Source of the DNA: JANNSO01 sp964485395
GTDB lineage: Bacteria; Spirochaetota; Spirochaetia; Treponematales; UBA12059
Direction of reading: 5' to 3'
Assembly (NCBI GenBank): GCA_964485395.1
Contig: CAZAJF010000012.1
Coordinates: 1 to 64,000 of the forward strand
Length of the DNA stretch: 64,000 bases
In this document: positions 25,691 through 34,881 of the stretch, piece after piece
How the letters are laid out: each line of letters begins with the position of its first letter
How positions within the stretch are numbered: position 1 is the stretch's first letter
Program-made: the position numbers and the translations under genes
Notes under the pieces: model-generated
Database searches by the model: none
The model's input: only the letters and a program-made list of their open reading frames with translations
What the model was told of the DNA's origin: nothing

Positions 25691-26253
25691 ATGATAATCC
25701 GATTTCCGCGGGCGTTTATGTGCAAACCGGAAAAAATAATCAAAATAAACGTAGAAGTGTTTCTCCAAACCATCCGCATGTCGGCTGTCGATTTTAACAT
25801 GGGCTCCACGGAATCGCAGGTACAGGCCAGCATTCAGGAGGCTCTTAGGGAAGGCTACTCACTCCGGCAAGCGGACTATTACTATCGCTGTCAGTTGCCT
25901 TTGTACACGGTTCGGCTTTCCGAATATCATATGGCCCTTACTCCGGTTACCCAGGTTGGCCGGGACGACGCACAGGCCTTTTGCCAGTGGCAGGGAAAGA
26001 TCAACGGCATGGTCGTGCGATTACCTACCGAGGCAGAATGTGAATGGTGTCTGGACTGGACTTGTTTGGTTCCGATTACTATGCGAGAACCCCGCTTCAA
26101 AATCCGATTTGCCCCGACTCAGGTGAATAGAAAGTAATTAGAGGCGACTCGTGGATAGACGTGGGAGGCAGGCATGCAAGCTCAACGAAACGCAACTGGA
26201 TTAAAGAGGCCGTTACCGACGACAATGTCGGATTCCGCGTATGCGCAGCTTTA
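25691..26253 (+). pseudogene. Degenerate FGE-sulfatase (SUMF1)-domain gene
   Basis: Recognisable family blocks appear in order: FNMGSTESQ, LSEYHMALTPVTQ, DDAQAFCQWQGKINGMVVRLPTEAE, then CLDW in frame 2. From about 26059 the match continues in frame 1 as DLFGSDYYARTPLQNPICPDSGE, a TAG stop at 26128, then KVIRGDSWIDVGGRHA and VTDDNVGFRVCAAL. The gene therefore has a frameshift, an internal stop and at least two internal deletions (between TPVTQ and DDAQ, and between TEAE and WCLDW). It sits just outside the tRNA island. Confidence 0.8.
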
Positions 26254-26364
26254 ACTCTCAAGATTCCTGCGAGTCAAAGCCTTAGCGCGCATAAGCATAC
26301 ACTTTCCGGAATCCTGAAAACTCAACGCTCCAAATATAAAATTCCGGTCGGCTGATTACCGTCT

Positions 26365-26532
26365 TTAGGCTTCAACGTCTATTACCGAGCCTTGCCCTTG
26401 CCCTAGAGGAGCTTTGGCGCGAAATGATTCCGCGGCTTCGTTATCAGGAGTCTTTTCCGCAGCTTCTGACTCCCGAACCGATGGTTGCATCGAATATAGG
26501 GGATCCACTCCACTTCCGATTGAATTGATCAT
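26365..26532 (-). CDS. Small ORF, 55 aa, possible small motility-like or unknown protein
   Basis: ATG at 26532 is preceded by AGGTGG with a 9-nt gap. The peptide begins MINSIGSGVDPLYSMQPSV, has an acidic middle and ends APLGQGQGSVIDVEA. The I.S....LYS start and LG...IDV.A end are reminiscent of short YjfB-like proteins, but the match is too loose to name it. Bounded by a pseudogene and non-coding sequence. Confidence 0.4.
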   Translation of the reverse strand: MINSIGSGVDPLYSMQPSVRESEAAEKTPDNEAAESFRAKAPLGQGQGSVIDVEA

Positions 26533-27288
26533 TATTGTTTACCACCTGATAATTAAAATACTCAAGGCTTTTTAAAGGGTCAAGGAATTCTCCTCTACTA
26601 CATGCAAAACGGCGAGCGCAAGATCAAATGACGACCTGATTCTCGGAGGAACAATGCATAAAGCGCAAGCTTCCCCCAGGCAGGGTGGTTTCTTGCGCAA
26701 CTTCCGTCGAAAAGCGCCCCTTGAGCAGGAAGAATTATTATCAGCAAGTAAAGGAAGTATTATGGGAACCTCTGATAACCCTCTTGGTTATCAAAGGTTT
26801 CAAGGCGGTTTCCCGGAAAATCGGGCTTTTTTATCCTCGATCCCCGAAACGGATGTTTTATCGTCCCCAGATATCGAGATACAGATTTATAACCCGCAAA
26901 AACCGTTCAATTTAGGGAACGGCCATTGGAAGCACAGGGAAAATTCCGGAAATCGCGGTATGACTTCAATTCATGATAAAATTACCGGATCCATAGCGCA
27001 ACCCCGGCGCGGCGTAATCAGGTCCTCATCCAGGCAGCTTCTTTAGCCCCGGGCACCGCGATCCGTGTATAAAAATTGTTGATTTGTCCGACAGAGTCCA
27101 GCCTCTCGGGTTTCGAGGATCGTAAAGGTCGAGGATGCGCGGGGTTTCATAAAAAACAGCCGAATCGAGTGGCAAGCTCAGACGCTTTCGGCCCTCGCCA
27201 GGGGTTACCGATTTTTTCACGGCGTTCCATTCCGGAAATTTCGTGTAAATAAAAAATGCAAACTCTTTATGTAAAGGGAATATAAAAT

Positions 27289-27307
27289 ATTTTGGGTACC
27301 CCAAAAT
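27289..27307. promoter_or_regulatory. Palindrome upstream of the H1-like promoter
   Basis: ATTTTGGG and CCCAAAAT separated by TAC form a perfect 8-bp inverted repeat 7 nt upstream of the -35 box of the next gene. It is a candidate operator. Confidence 0.4.
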
Positions 27308-27314
27308 TTAGCAC

Positions 27315-27343
27315 TTGCCCTCTTTGCAAATCTGTTTCATAAT
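27315..27343 (+). promoter_or_regulatory. Sigma70-type promoter of the H1-like gene
   Basis: TTGCCC (27315-27320), 17-nt spacer and CATAAT (27338-27343), giving a leader of about 24 nt with AAAGGA before the ATG. Confidence 0.6.
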
Positions 27344-27373
27344 AGGAGTATCACTCACTCTAAAGGAACAATC

Positions 27374-27604
27374 ATGGCAGCACCAGCAAACGCAGTTTCC
27401 AAGATCACCAAGAAGATCGAAGCCCTTCAGGTCAAGGCAGCGAAATTCAATGCCGAGATGGTCGAACTCATCAAGTTCGTAAAGGCGGAAGAGAAGAAAG
27501 CGGCTTCAGCGCCCGCCCCGAAAGCTCCGGCTAAAAAAGCTCCGGCTAAAACCCCTGCAAAAAAACCAGCGGCCGCAAAGCCTGTCGTAGCACCGAAGAA
27601 GTAA
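27374..27604 (+). CDS. Histone H1-like Lys/Ala/Pro-rich protein
   Basis: 76 residues. A helical N-terminal part (KITKKIEALQVKAAKFNAEMVELIKFVKAEEKK) is followed by a tail of APAKK/KAPAK repeats ending VVAPKK. Such tails bind DNA non-specifically in the cytoplasm, as in H1-like Hc1-type or HU-extension proteins. It has its own promoter, AAAGGA site and terminator. It may act with the Lys/Ala-tailed HU encoded at 51231. Confidence 0.75.
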   Translation: MAAPANAVSKITKKIEALQVKAAKFNAEMVELIKFVKAEEKKAASAPAPKAPAKKAPAKTPAKKPAAAKPVVAPKK

Positions 27605-27626
27605 CACTCGGTTACGACAACCGACA

Positions 27627-27660
27627 GGAATCTCGGGCTGCATTTTCTGCCCGAGATTCC
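27627..27660 (+). terminator. Hairpin terminator after the H1-like gene
   Basis: GGAATCTCGGGC and GCCCGAGATTCC form a perfect 12-bp stem with a 10-nt loop, 22 nt after the stop; only a short T stretch follows. Confidence 0.65.
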
Positions 27661-27773
27661 CATTTAAAAACCATAGTATTCTGCAAAGATCAGTTTCACG
27701 TATCCGCCACACCGCGCGCGGCCTTCGATTCAGGCTCTATCCATGCGCTTTCAAAAGACTCGCACACGATTGT

Positions 27774-29528
27774 TCAGCGTCCCCAGAGCTTCCTCATCTC
27801 GGGTGATCTTTCCAGAACATCGGCAAGGGCTCCCTGGGCCTCCACCCTGCCTTCAGACAGCACGATCACGCGGTCAGCCAGCTCTAGAGTGCCGCGCCTA
27901 TGGGAAACCGCGATACAGGCCCTCCCGGGGTTTTCCGCGAATCGCTTCCAAAGAAGGAATTCAGTCTGCGAGTCCAAAGCGCTGGACATGTCGTCGATGA
28001 AGTAAAGGCCGGGCTGCCTGAGAAACATGCGCGCCGCCGCCGTCCTCTGCGCCTGACCACCGGAGAGCTTGAGCCCTCGCGGGCCTATCTTGGTTTGCAG
28101 GCCGTCAGGCAGAGTCTCGATATCTTCTTCGAGCACCGCCTGGCGCAGGGCGTGCGCGAGACGGGAATGGTCGGCGTCGAGCCCCAACAGCAAGTTCTCG
28201 GCAAGGGTATCGGAAAGCAGCTGCGGTGACTGCGGGGTGTAGGAGCTCTGCGGCGGAACGAAGAAGGCGCCCGGATCGATTACGGGCTCGCCGTTCCACA
28301 GTATCTGCCCGCTGCAGGAAAGCAGGCCTTGCATCGCGCGCAGCAACGTGGTCTTGCCGCTGCCGATTCTCCCCGTTATCACCACGAGCTCGCCTTTGGC
28401 TATGCGAAGGCTTACATCGTGGATGCCTTTGCCCGAAGCGTGAAGGCAGGTGAGGTTACGGACTTCCAGATCATGGAAAGCATCGGGATTTTCCGCCGTG
28501 TCTGCGGCGGCCTGCGGATGCGATTGCTCATGCCGGACCGCCCGAGGCGTCAGGGCAAGGCGTTCGCGACGCACCAGGGACGAGCCGGAAGGATCCGATA
28601 CCAGATCCTTCAATCTGCTGAATGAAACGCGCGTCTGCTGGAAATGAGCCAGGAAGCTGCCCCAGAAACAGGTATAGTCGCTCACGAAGGACAGACAGAA
28701 AATAAAAAGCGAAAAATCCCCCAGGCTGAAATTTTGCGCGCTTACCTTGCTGGCTACCACGAGCAGGATGATACCGGTGCCGATTCCTACGGTGTTATGG
28801 TAAATGGAGTCGAGAAGCTGCTTGAACAATCCGTCGCGGAGGGCCGCCTTGCGCCGCGTCTCGCATAAGATGGACAGGTGCGCGAGCGCATCCTTTTCCG
28901 CCCCCGCCACTTTTATGGCTTGTATCGAGCCGAACGCCTCGCCCATCGCCCCCGTGGCGTGTTCGGACGCTGTTCGCGCCGCTTCGCGATAGCGGCTTAC
29001 CCGGGACTCGGCGCTCTGAGCCAAGGCCACGACCAGCACCAGCGGAACGAAGGCCAGCAGGGTAACCGTCAGGTTGATGCGCACCAGCAGAACCAGGGAC
29101 ACCACCGTAAAGACGGCGGAACCCAGGACATCGAGCGTCCAGCTGAGCGCATCCTCGATCTGCTGGGCGTCTTCCTTGAGGTAGTCCAAGGCCTCCGTGG
29201 AGGAGCAAGAAAGCGGAGCGGCGCCGGGCAGCCTGAAAATCGAGGAAAAAGCGTTGGATCGAAGCAGCGCGCTCATTGTAAAGCGATGCAGTATGTCTAC
29301 CCAGGCCGACAGGGTGATATGGGCGATGCGAACGGCGGTAAAGGCGATGATCAGCCACAGCACGTCGGAAGCGGCGGGAGAGTCCGCCTGCAGCGCGTCG
29401 AAAAAAGCTTTGGCGAGCAGACCGGGAATGATGAAGGCGCCATGGACCAGCATCCACAGCATTCCGTCGAAGGCGTACAGCCAAGGCCGATAGGCCATCA
29501 TCCCCTTTAAAAGACGCAATGTTTTCAT
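27774..29528 (-). CDS. ABC exporter half-transporter, degenerate ATPase site
   Basis: 584 residues: six-helix membrane domain then an ATPase. Walker A is GRIGSGKTT, signature LSGGQAQ and H-loop AVSHRR. Walker B is LYFIDDMSSALD, where the catalytic Glu is Asp, so this half probably has a non-consensus site. Its ATG overlaps the stop of the upstream ABC gene (ATGA). The pair would form a heterodimeric exporter with one active and one degenerate site, as in TmrAB/BmrCD-type systems. The cargo is unknown. Confidence 0.88.
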   Translation of the reverse strand: MKTLRLLKGMMAYRPWLYAFDGMLWMLVHGAFIIPGLLAKAFFDALQADSPAASDVLWLIIAFTAVRIAHITLSAWVDILHRFTMSALLRSNAFSSIFRLPGAAPLSCSSTEALDYLKEDAQQIEDALSWTLDVLGSAVFTVVSLVLLVRINLTVTLLAFVPLVLVVALAQSAESRVSRYREAARTASEHATGAMGEAFGSIQAIKVAGAEKDALAHLSILCETRRKAALRDGLFKQLLDSIYHNTVGIGTGIILLVVASKVSAQNFSLGDFSLFIFCLSFVSDYTCFWGSFLAHFQQTRVSFSRLKDLVSDPSGSSLVRRERLALTPRAVRHEQSHPQAAADTAENPDAFHDLEVRNLTCLHASGKGIHDVSLRIAKGELVVITGRIGSGKTTLLRAMQGLLSCSGQILWNGEPVIDPGAFFVPPQSSYTPQSPQLLSDTLAENLLLGLDADHSRLAHALRQAVLEEDIETLPDGLQTKIGPRGLKLSGGQAQRTAAARMFLRQPGLYFIDDMSSALDSQTEFLLWKRFAENPGRACIAVSHRRGTLELADRVIVLSEGRVEAQGALADVLERSPEMRKLWGR

Positions 29529-31336
29529 GATAACAATCCTTCACCGGCTGTCGGGCATGGCTCGGCCGCATCCGCGGTCGCGCCCGCCGCCCTCACGTAA
29601 CGCGAAAAGAGGCTGTCCGGGTTCGAGGCCAGGCCGGCACGGTCCCCGTACTCCGCGGCCAAGCCGTCTTCCATGACGAGGATGCGGTCCACGCGGTCCA
29701 GGGTGGATAGCCGATGCGCGATGATGATGGCGCTGCGGCCCTCAAGCAAGGTCCCAACCGCGCCGTCGATGAGCGATTCGGTGGCGGGGTCGAGCCGTGA
29801 CGAGGCTTCGTCCAATATGACGAGACCGGGATCCCTGAGGAACACCCGGACCATGGCCAGAAGCTGCGCCTGCCCGCCGGACAGGCCGACGCCGCCCGTA
29901 CCAAGCCGCTGGTCAAGCCCGAGCGGGAAACCTCCCAGCCATTCGGAAAGCCCCAGCTTGCCGAACGCCTCCCTGATCGCGTCATCCCCTATGGAAACAT
30001 CCCAGAGCCTGGCGTTATCGCGGAGCGTGGCGCTGAATAGCTCGACATCCTGCGTGACTACCGCAAGGCCGCGCCGCAGCGATTCCCTCGAGTAATCGGC
30101 GATGGGCCTGCCCTCGAGGGTTATCGTCCCGGTATCGCAGTCGTACAGCCTGAGAGCCAGGCGCCCCACCGTCGTCTTGCCGCTGCCCGTTCGGCCCAGG
30201 ATTCCCAAAGATCGGCCGGGCTCAAGATCCAGCGAGAAATTTTTAATTACCTGCTTGCCTTCCTCGTAGGCGAAACTCGCGTCCTTGAAGGAAAGGAACA
30301 GGGCGCCGGAAGGAAGCTGCGCCGTACCGTACGACATGCCGGGTTTCATCGCCAGCAATTCCATGGTACGGGAACTTCCAGCCAGGGCTTTTTGCAGGTC
30401 CTCGAGTTGTTCGCGCAGCTGCTCCAAAGGCTGCCGAATGAGCTCGGCATAGCTGTAGATCAGGTAGACGGTCCCGAGGCTCACCGTTCCCGAGCGCCAA
30501 AGCATCGCGCCAAGGCCGAGGGAAAGCACCGTGCCGATTCCGGCCGCCAGCTCCGAGGACATCCAGACGCCATAGCCCAGAAGATTGGCCTTAAGCCGCT
30601 TTGGGTACCAGTCTGCAAGATGCGAGCGCAGGCGCTTTTCCGCGTGCGCGGCCGCTCCCAGGCTCTTGATATCTTCCCGTGCCGCGATGCGCTCTCCCAG
30701 GAAACCGTAAAACTCAGCCGCCTTTGCGCGATTTATCTTCCAGAGGGGAGCGGCCAATATCGCTACCCGGAACAGGAAAAATCCTGTAATGCCGGCAAAA
30801 GCCCCGATCGCCGCGCCCACGCGGACATCTTGCAGGAACAGGACGACCAGGATACCCGCCATGAGCGCCGCGCTTCCCACGACGCGGATGGCAAAATCCG
30901 AGAAGAAACTCATGAGAACCTTGGCATCGCCGTCCACGCGTTCTATCAACTCGCCGGGGAGATGCTCCTTGTGGTAGGAAAGATCCATCGCCATGGTGGA
31001 TTTCATGAGATCCATGCGAAGGTCGTTCGTGGCCTTCCAGCCTAGATCCTGCCCTAGCCAGGCTGCGGCCACCGCAAGAAACTGGACGCCCAGCGCCAGT
31101 CCGATAAACCAGGCAGCCTGCCCGTAAAGCACGCCTACGGGAGCCCCTCCCGAGATCGCGTCTATGAATCCCCTGAGCACCAGGGGGTTTACGAGCCTGA
31201 GCCCATTGGAAGCCAGGATGGTAATTCCGAGTCCCGTAACCAGTGCCTTGCGCCCCATGAGATAGCGTCCTAAAAGTCTCAGCGTCCGCCGGGCGTTTCC
31301 ACGGCCGACCGTCGCGTTTTTTCCGTCGTTCTGCAT
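29525..31336 (-). CDS. ABC exporter half-transporter, canonical ATPase
   Basis: 603 residues from the ATG at 31336 (preceded by GAGG); the longer frame to 31375 has no ribosome-binding site. Membrane domain residues about 25-320 include LPGELIERVDGDAKVLMSFFSDF. The ATPase has Walker A GRTGSGKTT, signature VGLSGGQAQ, Walker B LVILDEASSRLD with the catalytic Glu, and H-loop IIAHRLST. It is the upstream member of the heterodimer. Confidence 0.9.
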   Translation of the reverse strand: MQNDGKNATVGRGNARRTLRLLGRYLMGRKALVTGLGITILASNGLRLVNPLVLRGFIDAISGGAPVGVLYGQAAWFIGLALGVQFLAVAAAWLGQDLGWKATNDLRMDLMKSTMAMDLSYHKEHLPGELIERVDGDAKVLMSFFSDFAIRVVGSAALMAGILVVLFLQDVRVGAAIGAFAGITGFFLFRVAILAAPLWKINRAKAAEFYGFLGERIAAREDIKSLGAAAHAEKRLRSHLADWYPKRLKANLLGYGVWMSSELAAGIGTVLSLGLGAMLWRSGTVSLGTVYLIYSYAELIRQPLEQLREQLEDLQKALAGSSRTMELLAMKPGMSYGTAQLPSGALFLSFKDASFAYEEGKQVIKNFSLDLEPGRSLGILGRTGSGKTTVGRLALRLYDCDTGTITLEGRPIADYSRESLRRGLAVVTQDVELFSATLRDNARLWDVSIGDDAIREAFGKLGLSEWLGGFPLGLDQRLGTGGVGLSGGQAQLLAMVRVFLRDPGLVILDEASSRLDPATESLIDGAVGTLLEGRSAIIIAHRLSTLDRVDRILVMEDGLAAEYGDRAGLASNPDSLFSRYVRAAGATADAAEPCPTAGEGLLS

Positions 31337-31472
31337 TGATCCTCGATTCTTCGGAGCCGAACTAAAAATTCCCACGCAGTATACGATGGGAACGTAAGGA
31401 ACAGAAAGAGAAAGTTCCGTTAAGATCCATGAATTCCTTGAGAGAGCGGAATATCCACCGCCATCGAGTTAG

Positions 31473-32699
31473 TTATATAGCTGAAACCGGGGGAACGGCG
31501 GACAGTGACGCGTAATCGAAAGTGCAGCCCCCGAGCACGATTTCCTTGACGAGGGACGCGAGCCTCTCATTGCCGCACAGCCCGGAAAAGCCGTCGGGTT
31601 CACCGCACACGTCCCGGAGTTTCTCCGTGAGAATCCTCGTGATCGGGAAAGGGTCGGACTCGAGCGCGGGGAAACGCTTGCGCCTCAACGCGGTGCGCTC
31701 CGCCTTGAGCCACGCGGCATACTTTCCGGCGGCCCGGCGCAGCGGCCGCGTATCGACGCCTTTCATCGAGTACAGGGATTCCATATGCGTAAGCAGCACG
31801 AACAAAGCGTCCGGCGGCGCCAGAAGCTGCCTGTACATGCCGTGTGGAATCATCGCCGGCATGCGCATTTCGGCGAGTCGCCTGTGCCAGGAAGCCATGA
31901 GCGGGCCCGCGTACGACATGATCGGCATCCCCGACGGGCGGTTTTCCCGGTATACATCGTCGTAAAGACTTCTTAACTGCGGAAAGCTGTCGTCCACAAG
32001 CCCGATGAACTTGTCTTTCTGGCGGCCGGGCCGCAGGGTCAGAGATCCCGGATACACGAAGCCGGCGCCCGCGTCCGCCGAGGCCGCGAATAGCGCTTCC
32101 GTCCGGGAGGGCTGGTCCCCTATTCCGGGGCACAGCGGCATTGCCATGACCCCGGTCAGGAAGCCGGCTTCCCGGGCTTTTTCAAGTACGGCCAAGCGGC
32201 TCGCAACGGATGCCGCCCCTGGTTCCAAGAGGCTGGCGACCGATTGGTCAACCGTGGTCAGCGTAACGATTATCAAAGTCCGGGGAAACTTTGCGAGCAC
32301 GTCGAAATCGCGGAGGATTAAATCGCTCTTTGTAAGGATTACGATGGGCAAGCCCGCGGGAACGAGCGCTTCAAGAGTGCGCCGCGTCAACTGAAGGCTG
32401 GCTTCCAACGGTTGATACACGTCCGTGACGCCCGAACCGATGCACAATGCGCCGAATTCGCGCGCGGAAAAACCTTTGCCCACGTCGGCCGCCACGAGTT
32501 CCGGAAGGTTCGCGCGCACGGCTATATCCCGCTCGAAATCGCCTTCCACGTAATATTTTTCGGCCCGCCCGTCGCAATAGCGGCAGCCGTGCGCGCAGCC
32601 GCGATACGGCGCCGTAACCCGGTACAGCGACACGAGAAACGCTTCCGCCATAGTATTCTTGGTCAAGCCGGTCTTGGCTTCTATCTCCTGTATCGCCAT
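31473..32699 (-). CDS. Radical SAM protein, spore-photoproduct-lyase-like (SPL family)
   Basis: 408 residues. The radical-SAM cluster motif is APYRGCAHGCRYCDGR (CxxxCxYC). Downstream blocks GSGVTDVYQPLEASLQLTR, VILTKSDLILRDFDVL, VTLTTVDQ and GVMAMPLCPGIGD are typical of the SPL/Rv2578c group. Substrate unknown; not a proven photolyase. The promoter CTGACA-17-TACCCT lies with its -10 only 7 nt before the ATG and there is no Shine-Dalgarno, so the mRNA is probably leaderless. Confidence 0.8.
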   Translation of the reverse strand: MAIQEIEAKTGLTKNTMAEAFLVSLYRVTAPYRGCAHGCRYCDGRAEKYYVEGDFERDIAVRANLPELVAADVGKGFSAREFGALCIGSGVTDVYQPLEASLQLTRRTLEALVPAGLPIVILTKSDLILRDFDVLAKFPRTLIIVTLTTVDQSVASLLEPGAASVASRLAVLEKAREAGFLTGVMAMPLCPGIGDQPSRTEALFAASADAGAGFVYPGSLTLRPGRQKDKFIGLVDDSFPQLRSLYDDVYRENRPSGMPIMSYAGPLMASWHRRLAEMRMPAMIPHGMYRQLLAPPDALFVLLTHMESLYSMKGVDTRPLRRAAGKYAAWLKAERTALRRKRFPALESDPFPITRILTEKLRDVCGEPDGFSGLCGNERLASLVKEIVLGGCTFDYASLSAVPPVSAI

Positions 32700-32706
32700 G
32701 GAACAC

Positions 32707-32735
32707 AGGGTAGCGCATCGCCCGCTTTTTGTCAG
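32707..32735 (-). promoter_or_regulatory. Leaderless promoter of the SPL-family gene
   Basis: Minus strand: CTGACA (32735-32730), 17-nt spacer, TACCCT (32712-32707), then 7 nt to the ATG at 32699. Confidence 0.55.
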
Positions 32736-32782
32736 CCTTCCATGCGGCGAGCCGACGCGCCCCTATCTTTATTTTAAAGGTT

Positions 32783-33862
32783 ATGCGAGAATCCGCAATC
32801 ATGCCAAGCGAAGATCCTAACCCAGAAAAGCCGTCAGAACCCCACAAGCGCCGTCCGCGCTACCGGGGAACCCATCCGCGAAAATTCTCCCAGAAATACA
32901 AGGAGCTTAACCCGGAGCGATACGCGGATGACATTAAGAAAGTGTTATCGCGCGGGGACACCCCGGCGGGCAGCCACCGGAGCATCTGCGTCGGGGAAGT
33001 GCTCGCGGCGCTTGCGCCGAAGCCAGGTGAAACCGCCGTGGACGCGACGCTCGGGCACGGAGGCCATGCCGCCGAGATTCTCAAGGCTATCCTGCCGGGC
33101 GGCACGCTGTTCGGCCTGGACCGCGATCCGCTGGAAATCGCAAAGACGGAGAAGCGTCTGCGCGACGCCGGATTCTCTGAGGCCTGCCTCCGCGTAAGGC
33201 ACATGAATTTCGCCGACATCGACAAGCTTCCCGCCCTCGAGAATCGATCCGGCTTTGACATGATACTCGCAGACCTCGGCGTTTCATCCATGCAGATAGA
33301 CAATCCCGAGCGCGGATTTACCTTCAAGCGCGACGGCCCATTGGACATGCGCATGAATCCTGCCGCAGGGCAGAGCGCGGCAGCCTTTCTCAAGACGCTT
33401 TCCGAATCCGAACTCAAGCGCATCCTGGTGGACTACGCGGACGAGCCCGAGGCCCAGGCGATCGCCAGGGTGCTCACCCAAAGAAGAGGCTCGCTCATAA
33501 CCACCAAGGCGCTGGCAAAGGCGGTTCGCGATGCGATACAAGACTCAAGCAGCCCCGAGGATTCCAAGAAGAAATCGGTACGGCGCACGTTTCAGGCCAT
33601 ACGCATCGCCGTGAACGGCGAGCTTTCCGCATTGGACAAGCTGCTTGCCGCCCTGCCTTCATGCCTGAACCCAGGCGGCCGCGCGGTGATACTCTGCTTT
33701 CATTCGGGCGAGGAGAAGCGCGTCGAGGCTGCTTTCCGGGAAGGCTTGGCGGACGGTCGCTACTCTTCCGTCTCGGAATGCGGCGCAAAGGCAAGCGCCG
33801 CGGAGCGCCACCAAAACCCCAGGTCCACCGCCGCCAGGCTTTGGTGGGCGATCCGGGCTTAA
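32783..33862 (+). CDS. rsmH: 16S rRNA (cytosine-1402-N4)-methyltransferase
   Basis: About 359 residues, with a basic ~65-residue N-terminal extension (KPSEPHKRRPRYRGTHPRKFSQKYKE) beyond the usual start. SAM motif DATLGHGGHA, DLGVSSMQIDNPERGFTF and RDGPLDMRM are all RsmH hallmarks, followed by RRTFQAIRIAVNGEL. The conserved SFHSLEDR is CFHSGEEKR here. It is not in a dcw/mra cluster. Start may be 32783 or 32801. Confidence 0.9.
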   Translation: MRESAIMPSEDPNPEKPSEPHKRRPRYRGTHPRKFSQKYKELNPERYADDIKKVLSRGDTPAGSHRSICVGEVLAALAPKPGETAVDATLGHGGHAAEILKAILPGGTLFGLDRDPLEIAKTEKRLRDAGFSEACLRVRHMNFADIDKLPALENRSGFDMILADLGVSSMQIDNPERGFTFKRDGPLDMRMNPAAGQSAAAFLKTLSESELKRILVDYADEPEAQAIARVLTQRRGSLITTKALAKAVRDAIQDSSSPEDSKKKSVRRTFQAIRIAVNGELSALDKLLAALPSCLNPGGRAVILCFHSGEEKRVEAAFREGLADGRYSSVSECGAKASAAERHQNPRSTAARLWWAIRA

Positions 33863-33896
33863 TCAAGGCTGAGCGCCCCTACATTCCGCAATTCTA

Positions 33897-33925
33897 TTGA
33901 CTCTCCGCGCCCGGATGAGTACTTT
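33897..33925 (+). promoter_or_regulatory. Leaderless promoter of the nitroreductase gene
   Basis: TTGACT (33897-33902), 17-nt spacer, TACTTT (33920-33925), then 8 nt to the ATG at 33934; no Shine-Dalgarno. Confidence 0.55.
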
Positions 33926-33933
33926 CCCTTCTC

Positions 33934-34782
33934 ATGACAATCGACGAAACCATCGCGGCTCGAAAATCCTGCCGCAGCTACGATTCACAGCCTCTTCAGG
34001 AACTTCACCGCAAGCAGCTCGAGGCAGCGGTGCTCAGCGACAACATCGACCACTTAGGTCGGTCGCTTGCCCTCAAGCTCATCGACCGGGAGCAATCGTC
34101 GCCGGGCGCGACCGAAAAGCTCGGGACCTACGGGGTCATCAAAGGGGCGAATCTGTTCCTGTCGGGAAGTTTTCCGCGCAACGACGAAAAAATAGAGAGC
34201 TTCGGCTACGCCTTCGAGAAAATCGTTCTCAAGGCCGCTGAACTGGGTATCGGCAGCTGCTGGCTCGCGGGCACCCTGGACAGGAGCGCTTTTGCCAATG
34301 CCCTGGGCCTCAAGGACGACTCCGTGATGCCGGCCATAAGCCCGCTGGGCTACCCCGCAGACAAACGGTTTTTCATGGATAAAGTGTTTCGATTCGCCGC
34401 GGCCTCGGACAAGCGCCTCCCATGGAACCAGCTGTTCTCGGACGCAGAGACGGGACTTCCCCTGACTGAGGAAAGCGCGGGATCGTATGCAAAGGCGCTT
34501 GAAGCCGTTCGATGGGCTCCTTCGGCCTCCAACAAGCAGCCGTGGCGCGTATCCAGGCTGCATGGAAGCTACCGATTTTTCGTCAAGCGAAATCCAGGTT
34601 ACGGAAAACCCTTTTCTTTTGACCTGCAGCGCTCGGACATCGGAATCGCGATGTGTCATTTCGAGCTTTCCGCCAAGGCATCCGGTTCGTCCGGTCGTTG
34701 GGTTTACGAAGAATCTCCGTTAAAAAAAATTCAGGAAGCCGACTACGTCATAACCTGGGTACCGGACGGAATTCCAAAATAA
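33934..34782 (+). CDS. Nitroreductase-family (FMN) protein
   Basis: 282 residues. N-terminal TIDETIAARKSCRSYDSQPL is the FMN-binding start of the family. GYAFEKIVLKAAELGIGSCWLAG and AVRWAPSASNKQPWRVS belong to the TM-nitroreductase (PF14512) type, where two halves form one active site. A flavin-dependent NAD(P)H oxidoreductase is likely; the substrate is unknown. The start is supported by the promoter spacing. Confidence 0.82.
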   Translation: MTIDETIAARKSCRSYDSQPLQELHRKQLEAAVLSDNIDHLGRSLALKLIDREQSSPGATEKLGTYGVIKGANLFLSGSFPRNDEKIESFGYAFEKIVLKAAELGIGSCWLAGTLDRSAFANALGLKDDSVMPAISPLGYPADKRFFMDKVFRFAAASDKRLPWNQLFSDAETGLPLTEESAGSYAKALEAVRWAPSASNKQPWRVSRLHGSYRFFVKRNPGYGKPFSFDLQRSDIGIAMCHFELSAKASGSSGRWVYEESPLKKIQEADYVITWVPDGIPK

Positions 34783-34881
34783 CCTTCGCGGCGCTTTGAT
34801 TTTCGGCGCGTCGGGTTCTATACTGAGTATTGGCGGGAAACGACAACGATAAGTCCTCCGCTTCCCCCAAGGAGGCATGGA

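Larger units (their letters stand above)
26533..27373. other. Intergenic stretch between small ORF and H1-like gene
   Basis: No convincing gene. It holds a hairpin with GCGCAAG/CTTGCGC arms (about 26661-26697), a perfect GATAACC-CTCTT-GGTTATC hairpin (26774-26792), a short orphan coding-like tail ending LLYYMQNGERKIK and a stop at about 26630, and the promoter region of the downstream gene. A 130-codon open frame at 26654-27046 runs through the hairpins and looks spurious. Confidence 0.4.

Noticed and set aside
26654..27046. 130-aa open frame with a GGAGG upstream
   Set aside because: It runs through hairpins, has no recognisable protein and its composition is erratic; treated as chance.
27026..27304. 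92-aa minus-strand frame
   Set aside because: No ribosome-binding site, family or coupling; covers the promoter region of the H1-like gene.
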